Assembly: GCA_035539215.1 (NCBI GenBank)
Contig: DATLIX010000024.1
Span: 1-64,000 of the forward strand
From: Dongia_B sp035539215
GTDB taxonomy: Bacteria; Pseudomonadota; Alphaproteobacteria; Dongiales; Dongiaceae
Direction: 5' to 3'
Length of the DNA: 64,000 nt
Position numbers and translations under genes: made by a program. Every line of letters begins with the position of its first letter. The first letter of the stretch is position 1. Below, in pieces: positions 42,592 through 49,384 of the stretch. The notes below the pieces were generated by a model. It was not told the DNA's origin and made no database searches. It was given only the letters and a program-made list of their open reading frames with translations.

Positions 42592-42807
42592 TCATTCACG
42601 CTTCTTCTTGCCGGGCTTGTTCTTCCCTGCCGTTTTCTTCCCTGCTGTGCGCGCAGCGGCCCTGCCGCGGTTACGCGCTGCCGGTTCAAGCATCTCCACC
42701 GGATCGCTGGCCGGGAAAGTGTCGGCGAGTGCCTCATCAAGCAGCTCTTCCGTATGCTTGCGGCCGGTGGCCTTTGCGCGATCGGCTGTTTTTGCGGGTC
42801 GACCCAT
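42592..42807 (-). CDS. small protein with DEAL-TFPASDP motif and lysine-rich tail
   Basis: This 71-residue protein has a strong AGGAGG ribosome site before ATG at 42807. Residues about 19-41 contain ELLDEALADTFPASDPVEML, a motif found in many small alphaproteobacterial proteins of unknown role. The last 25 residues are very basic (AAARTAGKKTAGKNKPGKKKRE), like the tail of histone-H1-like or nucleic-acid-binding proteins. It probably binds DNA or RNA through the tail, which is inference. It lies between the terminator of the ABC operon and the methyltransferase gene. Confidence 0.75.
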   Translation of the reverse strand: MGRPAKTADRAKATGRKHTEELLDEALADTFPASDPVEMLEPAARNRGRAAARTAGKKTAGKNKPGKKKRE

Positions 42808-43036
42808 AACGCGTCCTCCTCAAATCCTGATCGGCATGTTTTTAGCACATCGGGCATACCCCGCCAGGGGGACGGCTTGGATGTAGCGGTCATCATGAAG
42901 CGGATCCCTGGCGCCGATGCGTGTTCACCTTCGTTAAAGCAGATAAACAAATGATACAACGCGAGGTAGATCTGTTGCGCCCGGGGTAGCGGTGAAGTTG
43001 ATTGCGTGCTTGGCTATAAAGCCGAGGCTTGCTGCG

Positions 43037-43789
43037 ATGGGTGCTGTGATGCGTCTCAAGGAGATCGTGAAGCCTTTTATCCCCAGGGCGGTCCTAAGTC
43101 TTCGTCATCGGCTGAACGGCGCGCAGCCCATATACGACAACACGCGGCCCCTCCACAAGCGCCACTGCCCGCTCTGCGGCTATCATGGATTTTTTGGCGA
43201 TTTCGGCAGGCCGCCGCGCATCGATGCCCTCTGTCCGCAATGCGGGTCGCTGGAGCGCCACAGGCTCTTCTGGTTGTGGTTCAAGGGCGACACATCCAGG
43301 TTGGCAGAGCCGGTCCTGCATTTCGCGCCTGAACCGATCTTGATGAATCGTTTCAGGAAGTTGTTTTCGGCCTATTCAACTGCCGACCTGTTCGACGAAG
43401 CGGATTTGAAGCTCGACATCGAAAACATCGCCTTGGAGGCGGGCAGCGTGAAGACGGTCATCTGCAACCATGTTCTGGAACACGTCTGCGACAGAAAAGC
43501 ATTGGCCGAGATCTACCGGGTGCTGTCCGATGACGGATGCCTGGTGTGCTCGGTTCCCATCGTCGAGGGATGGGATCGGACCTATGAAAATGACGGCGTG
43601 ACAACGCCGCATGACAGGGAAGTTCACTTCGGCCAGTCCGACCACGTCAGATTCTACGGACGAGACTTCAGGGACAGGCTGCGTGCCGCAGGCTTCGCGA
43701 ATATCGAAGAGGTAACGGCGGAAGGCCGCGACGTCATCGATTACGGCCTGTGGCGCGGCGAGAAGTTCTTTCTTTGCCGCAAGTCATAG
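43037..43789 (+). CDS. class I SAM-dependent methyltransferase with N-terminal zinc ribbon
   Basis: This protein of about 250 residues has four cysteines in two pairs (HCPLCGYHG and LCPQCGSLERH) near residues 37-66. They should hold a zinc ion, as in related methyltransferases that start with CPxC..CPxC. A Rossmann-like core follows with VLHFAPE, DLFDEADLKLDIENI and the conserved CNHVLEHVCDRKALAEIYRVLSDDG segment. The substrate is unknown. I prefer ATG at 43037, which has GAGG upstream, but a GTG at 42992 or ATG at 43049 is possible. Confidence 0.8.
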   Translation: MGAVMRLKEIVKPFIPRAVLSLRHRLNGAQPIYDNTRPLHKRHCPLCGYHGFFGDFGRPPRIDALCPQCGSLERHRLFWLWFKGDTSRLAEPVLHFAPEPILMNRFRKLFSAYSTADLFDEADLKLDIENIALEAGSVKTVICNHVLEHVCDRKALAEIYRVLSDDGCLVCSVPIVEGWDRTYENDGVTTPHDREVHFGQSDHVRFYGRDFRDRLRAAGFANIEEVTAEGRDVIDYGLWRGEKFFLCRKS

Positions 43790-43909
43790 CTGTCGGCTGT
43801 CGTACACAAAGCGGAGTTGTGCGGAGTTGTGTTGTCGAGACCGATGCCGCTCGCACCGGCCCCCACAACGCATCGGTATAACGACCCCGCGCCAGCGGCG
43901 TTGCCGCCA

Positions 43910-44740
43910 TCACTTTTCCTCGACGAAATCCGTGGCGCGTGTCTGCACTGCCCAGACATCCATCTCGTCGATCATCGCATCGAGTTTCGCGCGGGCGCGC
44001 TGCAGGGCATCGCTGCCGAGCAGCAGATGCAAGGGCGGCTTCTCCGACAGGACCAGCGTCATGATCGCCCGCGCGGCGCGGTCGGGATCGCCGAGCTGGC
44101 GGCCATTCATGGCATTGAAGGCCTGCCCGCTCTTGCCGATGGTGTCGGCATAGGCAGCATCTTCCGCCTCGCTCTTGCGGATCGAGTGGTCGGTCAGGAA
44201 GTCGGTGCGGAAAGCGCCCGGCGCCACCGCCGTCACCTTGATGCCGAAGGGTGCCACCTCCTGGGCAAGACTGGCAGAGAGGGCTTCGAGTGCCGCCTTG
44301 GCGGCGCTGTAGAGCGCGGTACCCAAGCCAGGCGCGCGGCCGGCGATCGAAGTGACATTGATGATATGGCCGCTGCCCTGCTTGCGCAGATACGGCAGCG
44401 CGGCGCGGATGATACGGAACGGCGCGAAGACGTCGACGGCGAAGAGATGCGCGGCCTCGGCGTTGGTCGCCTTTTCCAGCGCGCCCAGCAGGCCGTAGCC
44501 GGCATTGTTGACGATCGCATCGATATCACCGACCCGCTCGAAGGCCTGCGTTACGGCCGCCTCCGCAGCAGCGCCGTCAGCCAGATCGACGGTCAGGATG
44601 TGAAGCTTGCCCGGCGCGCCGGACAGCGCGGGCGATCCGCTGCGCACCGTGCCGACAACCGTGTCTCCGGCGGCGAGTGCCGTCTTCGCCAGGGATAGGC
44701 CGAGACCGCGCGAAACGCCTGTAATGAACCAAGTCGTCAT
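43910..44740 (-). CDS. short-chain dehydrogenase/reductase
   Basis: This 276-residue SDR has the cofactor motif TGVSRGLG at residues 7-14, NNAGYG near residue 85, the catalytic serine in NVTSIAG and YSAAKAALE with Tyr and Lys near residue 150. The sequence resembles the group annotated as oxidoreductases or retinol-dehydrogenase-like, with a long C-terminus. It diverges from the LysR gene at 44851, with a spacer of only 110 bases, which suggests that LysR controls it. The substrate is unknown. Confidence 0.92.
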   Translation of the reverse strand: MTTWFITGVSRGLGLSLAKTALAAGDTVVGTVRSGSPALSGAPGKLHILTVDLADGAAAEAAVTQAFERVGDIDAIVNNAGYGLLGALEKATNAEAAHLFAVDVFAPFRIIRAALPYLRKQGSGHIINVTSIAGRAPGLGTALYSAAKAALEALSASLAQEVAPFGIKVTAVAPGAFRTDFLTDHSIRKSEAEDAAYADTIGKSGQAFNAMNGRQLGDPDRAARAIMTLVLSEKPPLHLLLGSDALQRARAKLDAMIDEMDVWAVQTRATDFVEEK

Positions 44741-44808
44741 GGTGTTCTCCTTTGCTAGTGGGCAGGAGATAGAGCCCGGGATGGCGATTTATAATGCGCG
44801 CATTTCTT

Positions 44809-44824
44809 ATCTGACTTGTTAGAT
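44809..44824. promoter_or_regulatory. possible LysR box between SDR and LysR genes
   Basis: ATCT-N8-AGAT is a 16-base inverted repeat in an AT-rich stretch of the 110-base divergent spacer. It lies about 27 bases upstream of the LysR start. Confidence 0.35.
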
Positions 44825-44850
44825 GAGCTAAATAATGCCATGAATGGCGC

Positions 44851-45780
44851 ATGGACGGCCCCCTCTCCAGCAGCGATTTCAACCAGCTCCGCGCCTTCCT
44901 GGCGGTGGCGGAAGCCCTCAGTTTCAGCCGGGCAGCCGAGATGCTCGGCGTCTCGCCCTCGGCCCTCAGCCAGATGGTGCGCGGCTTCGAGGAAAGCGTC
45001 GGGCTGCGCCTGCTGCACCGGACCACCCGCAGCGTCGCCCTGACGGAAGCCGGCGAAACCCTGCTGCGGCGCGTGCAGCCGGCCATCGCCGAATTGGGCG
45101 ACGCCGTCGGCGAAGCGCGCCAGTCGCGTGCGCGGCCTGCCGGCACCGTGCGCATCCTGACCTTCCGTTCTGCAGCCGAAAAGTACATCGCGCCGATCCT
45201 GCCGGCTTTCACCCGCACCTATCCGGATATCGTCCTCGACATCACGCTGAACGATGAGGTGATCGATTTCGTCGCCGCCGGCTTCGACGTCGCTTTGCGC
45301 ATTGGCGAAGTGATCGAGCGCGATATGGTGGCGGTGCGTCTCGGGCCGGATATCCGCCAGCTTGCCGTCGCCACGCCAGATTATATCGCCGCGCACGGCC
45401 GCCCCGCGCATCCGCGCGATCTGCTGCAGCACCGCTGCATCCGCTGGCGCTGGCCGGGCCGCGCCACACCCTATGCCTGGGAATTCTTCGAAGACGGCGC
45501 CTGGTTCGAAGTTGCGGTCGATGGACCGTTGATCTTCAACGACAAGGAAATGGCGCTGCGAGCGACGCTGCAGGGTATCGGGATCGGCTTTCCGGTGGAA
45601 GAGGCCGTGGCGCAGCATATCGCCGCAGGACGGCTGGTGCCGCTGCTGCAAGCATGGTCGGCCCCCTTCCCCGGCTTGTTCCTCTGCTATCCGCAGCAAC
45701 GCCAGATGGCCCCGGCCCTGCGCGCGTTCATCGACGCCGTGCGCAACTTTCCGATCACGGACCGGACGGACCTAACGTAA
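44851..45780 (+). CDS. LysR-family transcriptional regulator
   Basis: This 309-residue LysR protein has a winged helix in residues 1-65 (LSFSRAAEMLGVSPSALSQMVRGFE is the HTH region) and an effector domain from about residue 95 to the end. The HTH wing (GLRLLHRTTRSVALTEAGE) matches the common LysR group that regulates neighbouring oxidoreductases. It diverges from the SDR gene at 43910. Its 3' end overlaps the convergent GNAT gene by 26 bases. The inducer is unknown. Confidence 0.93.
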   Translation: MDGPLSSSDFNQLRAFLAVAEALSFSRAAEMLGVSPSALSQMVRGFEESVGLRLLHRTTRSVALTEAGETLLRRVQPAIAELGDAVGEARQSRARPAGTVRILTFRSAAEKYIAPILPAFTRTYPDIVLDITLNDEVIDFVAAGFDVALRIGEVIERDMVAVRLGPDIRQLAVATPDYIAAHGRPAHPRDLLQHRCIRWRWPGRATPYAWEFFEDGAWFEVAVDGPLIFNDKEMALRATLQGIGIGFPVEEAVAQHIAAGRLVPLLQAWSAPFPGLFLCYPQQRQMAPALRAFIDAVRNFPITDRTDLT

Positions 45781-46240
45781 GGACGCGTTGGAGCTTCCGA
45801 CGGCCGACCCGCTTCATCATTTCCAGCATTTCAAAGCCGTTGATTTCGTGAGCGTAGCGGCTGCCTTCGGCCCATCCATGGCGAGCATAGAACCGCAATG
45901 CGCGGCCATTCTCAGCGACAACCCGCAGGCGCGCGACCTCATATCCTCGCTCTGCGATCTCGCTTTCGGCAATAGAGAGCAACTGGGCTCCAATGCCACG
46001 ATTTCGATGCGGGACGGCGATCCAAAGATCCTCCACCCAGTCGTCGTCCGTCAGCATGACACCGACGACTTCCCCTTCGCTCTCCACGACCCAGGAGCCG
46101 GGCCAGTTCTCATCAGCATCGAACTTGTAGCTCGAAAGCAAATGGCCGTAGCATTCCAGGACCACACGAGAGACAAGCTGTTCTATCCCCCTGAGATCAT
46201 CAGGCTTGGCATAGCGAGGAACCTTCAGATCGCTGTCCAT
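45755..46240 (-). CDS. GNAT-family N-acetyltransferase
   Basis: This 161-residue protein begins MDSDLKVPRYAKPDDLRG and has the GNAT fold: an acetyl-CoA pyrophosphate-binding segment HRNRGIGAQLL near residue 87 (the RxxGxG/A motif is kept as RNRGIG), followed by RVVAENGRALRFYARHGW. The closing strand GWAEG and the basic tail KRVGRRKLQR finish the domain. I prefer ATG at 46240, which has GCAGGAA upstream. The substrate cannot be told. It overlaps the LysR 3' end. Confidence 0.85.
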   Translation of the reverse strand: MDSDLKVPRYAKPDDLRGIEQLVSRVVLECYGHLLSSYKFDADENWPGSWVVESEGEVVGVMLTDDDWVEDLWIAVPHRNRGIGAQLLSIAESEIAERGYEVARLRVVAENGRALRFYARHGWAEGSRYAHEINGFEMLEMMKRVGRRKLQRVLTLGPSGP

Positions 46241-46333
46241 GTTCCTGCCACTCGCTTCGTTAAAAGACACTCTGCCACGGGTGCGGAACGTTCGGCGATC
46301 GCACTTGGCGACGAGGTAGGGGATAATCTTGCG

Positions 46334-46720
46334 CTAAAGCTGCGCTTCGATCGCGGCCTTATCGATGACCGACCATACCTGCCAGATCTTCTCTGCCCGG
46401 AATTCATAAAAGACATTCTCGGTAAAGGAGACTCGCTTCCCGTTCACAGGGAGTCCAAGGAACTTTCCCGTTGGCGTGCAGTCGAATGCCAGCCGGCTCG
46501 CAATATAGGGCGCATCGGAAACCAGCAGCTGAATGTCGAAATGGAGGTCCGGAATTTCGTGAAAGTCTTTCTCCAGCATCCCGCGATAGCCTGAAATCCC
46601 GATCCGCCGGCCGTTATAGGTGACCTCGCCATCGACGAATTGTCCCAGCCTCGGCCAGTCCTGCTTGTTGAGGCACGCAATGTAGTCACGATAGACGCCG
46701 GAGAGGTCGGCTTTAGTCAT
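46334..46720 (-). CDS. SnoaL-like/ester-cyclase-type protein
   Basis: This 128-residue alpha+beta-barrel protein has the NTF2/SnoaL outline: an N-terminal helix (DLSGVYRDYIACLNKQDWPRL), the strands FVDGEVTYNGRRIG and FHEIPDLHFDIQLLV, and the late strand VNGKRVSFTENVFYEF. Proteins annotated as ester cyclases have the same length. The active site cannot be assigned. It starts at ATG 46720 and lies in the same direction as the cytochrome gene, but 120 bases before its stop. Confidence 0.8.
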   Translation of the reverse strand: MTKADLSGVYRDYIACLNKQDWPRLGQFVDGEVTYNGRRIGISGYRGMLEKDFHEIPDLHFDIQLLVSDAPYIASRLAFDCTPTGKFLGLPVNGKRVSFTENVFYEFRAEKIWQVWSVIDKAAIEAQL

Positions 46721-46840
46721 GGCGATGGCTCCTGTGCTTCCACAAGCAAATAGCCGGAAGCTAAATTCTGCACCTCGAAACGATCTCAGGCATTGCCTGA
46801 TCCCCCGCCCCGCCAAGCGTCGCCGCCCGCAACGAAGGCC

Positions 46841-47740
46841 TCAGTTTGCCGCGTTCTTGCGACCCGCCATATGCGTGAGATAGGCGATGATGTTGTCAAT
46901 CTCCAGATCGCTGAGCGCATTGGTGTCGAAGGCCGGCATGCGCTGGGCGGGCCAATGCCGGACCGAGGCGGGATTGCGGATATAGCGGCGCAGGGCATCG
47001 GGTTTAAAATATTCAGTCGGGTTCATCGGCAGATTGAGATCGGGTCCGATATCGGCGCTGCCGGCGCCGTTCAGGCGGTGACAAGTCAGGCATTGCGTGA
47101 CGAACAACGCCTGGCCGGCCCGGATAACATCGGTGGCGGGAACCGAGGCGGCGACGGCCAGGCCCGGCCATCTTTTCGCCGGCGCATCTTTCGCCTCCAG
47201 GCGGATCACCTGATAGGGCCATTGCTCGCTGCGGATATCGGCGACGCCCTTGCCCAGCCAGACCAGACGGTAGGGGCCGGGATTGACCTTGTTGTCGGGC
47301 AACAAGGGCCAGGGCTGCGCCGGATCCTCCACCGCGACATAGGCGACCGCCTTGCCGGCATCGGTATTGCGGACAAGGTCCAGCGGCAGCTGGGCGACGA
47401 AGCCGTCGGAGGCAACGGTCTCGATCACGCTGTCGAGGGGGATCTTCGCGCCGGAAAGCAGGCTCGCCAGGGGAATGGCCTTATAGGTCATCGGCTGCCG
47501 GTAGCCGTCCCCGCTCTCGATGACGATCTGGCGCAGATCCGCCCGGTTGAGGAGATCCTGCCGGCTGAACTTGAGGTGGGTATCGCCGACATCGATCTCG
47601 AGCGAGGTATCGGCGCGCGCCGTGCCTTCAAAGCCCAAGACGAGGAGGAGAAAGAGGACCGGCAGGCAGCGACGGAAAAGCGCCGCCCGCTTGCCGGAAT
47701 AGTCCCGAGGGCGGCCTCTCGGCAGGTTTCTTTCTGACAT
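46841..47740 (-). CDS. exported cytochrome c with N-terminal putative molybdopterin-like domain
   Basis: This 299-residue protein has a basic N-terminus and a hydrophobic stretch at residues 24-40 (signal or anchor; ARA cleavage near 43). Residues about 50-190 resemble the oxidoreductase domain found in sulfite-oxidase-like partners (LEIDVGDTHLKFSRQDLL, then GYRQPMTYKAIPL, GPYRLVWLG). Residues 200-299 carry one haem-c site, CLTCH at 217-221, with a possible axial methionine in QRMPAF. No catalytic cofactor motif is visible in the first domain, so its role is uncertain. The protein should act in the periplasm. Confidence 0.85.
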   Translation of the reverse strand: MSERNLPRGRPRDYSGKRAALFRRCLPVLFLLLVLGFEGTARADTSLEIDVGDTHLKFSRQDLLNRADLRQIVIESGDGYRQPMTYKAIPLASLLSGAKIPLDSVIETVASDGFVAQLPLDLVRNTDAGKAVAYVAVEDPAQPWPLLPDNKVNPGPYRLVWLGKGVADIRSEQWPYQVIRLEAKDAPAKRWPGLAVAASVPATDVIRAGQALFVTQCLTCHRLNGAGSADIGPDLNLPMNPTEYFKPDALRRYIRNPASVRHWPAQRMPAFDTNALSDLEIDNIIAYLTHMAGRKNAAN

Positions 47741-47859
47741 CGTCCCTTTCCTGCATTACCCGGCTGAAGGCTATGCATTGCGCCGGCCAGGATCGCGGCA
47801 TAGCCTTCCCATATATCCCTTCCTATATATCAATGGCATGATGGTCTTTGGAGTTCCCG

Positions 47860-49134
47860 ATGACCGCCGTTCTCATCTTTCTGACCCTGGCCGCAATCGG
47901 CTTCGACCTCTGGCTCGACTGGCGCCAGATTGCTTTCGTCAGGAAGCACGAGGCCGCGATCCCGACCTCCTTTATCGGCAAGGTTACCCTTGAGGAGCAT
48001 CGCCGGGCTTCCGCCTATACGATCGCCAAGGCCAAGCTGGAAGGCGCCTATCTTGCCGTGAACGGCCTCTTCGTCCTCCTCATGGCCTATGCCGGCGGCT
48101 TTGCCCTGCTCTATCGGCTGATATCTGCTCAGCCGATATCCGCCGCGCTCGGCGGCTATATCGGCTCGCTGGCCCTCATCGGTTGCTTCGTCATTCTCTC
48201 GGCCCTCGTCGACCTGCCCTTCGGCCTCTATCGAAGCTTCGTGCTCGAAGAGCGTTTCGGCTTCAACCGGATGACCATGGGCACCTTCGTGGCGGACAAG
48301 GTGAAGGCGGCCTGCCTCGCCGTGGCGATCGGCGTCCCGCTCGTCTGGATCATCGACTTCGCCATGCGGCATACGGGGGCGCTGTGGTGGCTCTATGCCT
48401 GGGCAATCTGGATGATCTTCAATGTCGCGGCCATCTTCGCGATCAAATTCATCGCCCCGCTGTTCAATAAATACGAACCGCTCGACGCCGCCCCGTTGCG
48501 CGCCAGGCTGGAAGCCATGCTGACAAAATGCGGCTTCCGCTCGAACGGCATCTTCAAGGTCGATGGCAGCAAGCGATCGGCCCACGCCAATGCTTATTTC
48601 ACCGGCTTCGGCGCGGTTAAACGCATCGTGCTCTTCGATACGCTGCTGGAGAAGCTCGACACGGATGAGATCGAGGCGGTGATTGCCCATGAACTCGGCC
48701 ATTTCAAGCATGGCCATATCAGGAAACGCCTGCTGATGATGGCGGCGGTTTCCTTCGCCATGCTCGGCCTGCTCGGCTGGCTGTCGGGGCAGGCCTGGTT
48801 TTATGGGATTTTCTCGCTGCAACCCTCGCTTTTCACCGAGATGCCGGTCGGTCTCCTGGTGATCTTCATGCTGGTGGCGCCGGCCATCACCGGCTGGTTC
48901 CGCGTCGGCTTCAATCACCTGTCGCGCCGCGACGAATTCGAGGCCGATGCTTTTGCCGCCAGGATGAGCAACGGCGATCACCTGGCAAAGGCGCTCCTGA
49001 AGCTGCAGCAGAGCAACGCAACCGCGCTGGCGCCCGACCCCGTCTATTCCGCCGTGCATCACAGCCACCCAACCATCGAGGAGCGCATCGGCCGCCTCGC
49101 GCATCTCTCCGCGCCCGGCCCTGCAATGGGCTGA
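47860..49134 (+). CDS. M48-family CAAX-protease-like membrane metalloprotease (Ste24 type)
   Basis: This is a 424-residue membrane protease. The zinc motif HELGH is at 277-281 and the third ligand is the Glu in DEFEADAFA near residue 367. Several hydrophobic segments lie in the N-terminal half (about residues 1-20, 65-85, 98-118, 150-170 and 175-200), and more follow the zinc site. The overall order matches Ste24/CAAX prenyl protease 1. Bacterial homologues probably degrade or clear membrane proteins. I prefer ATG at 47860 over the TTG at 47848 because GGAG precedes it. Confidence 0.93.
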   Translation: MTAVLIFLTLAAIGFDLWLDWRQIAFVRKHEAAIPTSFIGKVTLEEHRRASAYTIAKAKLEGAYLAVNGLFVLLMAYAGGFALLYRLISAQPISAALGGYIGSLALIGCFVILSALVDLPFGLYRSFVLEERFGFNRMTMGTFVADKVKAACLAVAIGVPLVWIIDFAMRHTGALWWLYAWAIWMIFNVAAIFAIKFIAPLFNKYEPLDAAPLRARLEAMLTKCGFRSNGIFKVDGSKRSAHANAYFTGFGAVKRIVLFDTLLEKLDTDEIEAVIAHELGHFKHGHIRKRLLMMAAVSFAMLGLLGWLSGQAWFYGIFSLQPSLFTEMPVGLLVIFMLVAPAITGWFRVGFNHLSRRDEFEADAFAARMSNGDHLAKALLKLQQSNATALAPDPVYSAVHHSHPTIEERIGRLAHLSAPGPAMG

Positions 49135-49384
49135 GCGCGGGCTTCAGGCCGACGGCACGAACTGGGGATGAGTTGCTGAGGACGAGCTGCTAGCGATGGT
49201 GGGCGGGCCGTCCGCCTAGGTCACGGTTGCGCCGGCTAAGTCGGACAGCCGGGCCGAGGCATAACAGGCAAATCCGCCGGTTTGGCTGATCCACGCCCCA
49301 ATGCACTTACCTAGTGCTGGACGAAAGCATGCAATCAATCCAGGATGGCAAACCTATTGGGCGGGTTTCCACGGAGTTTGCACC

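Noticed and set aside
43807..43830. Tandem GCGGAGTTGT units as a regulatory repeat
   Set aside because: Only two copies of ten bases; chance or slippage explains them.
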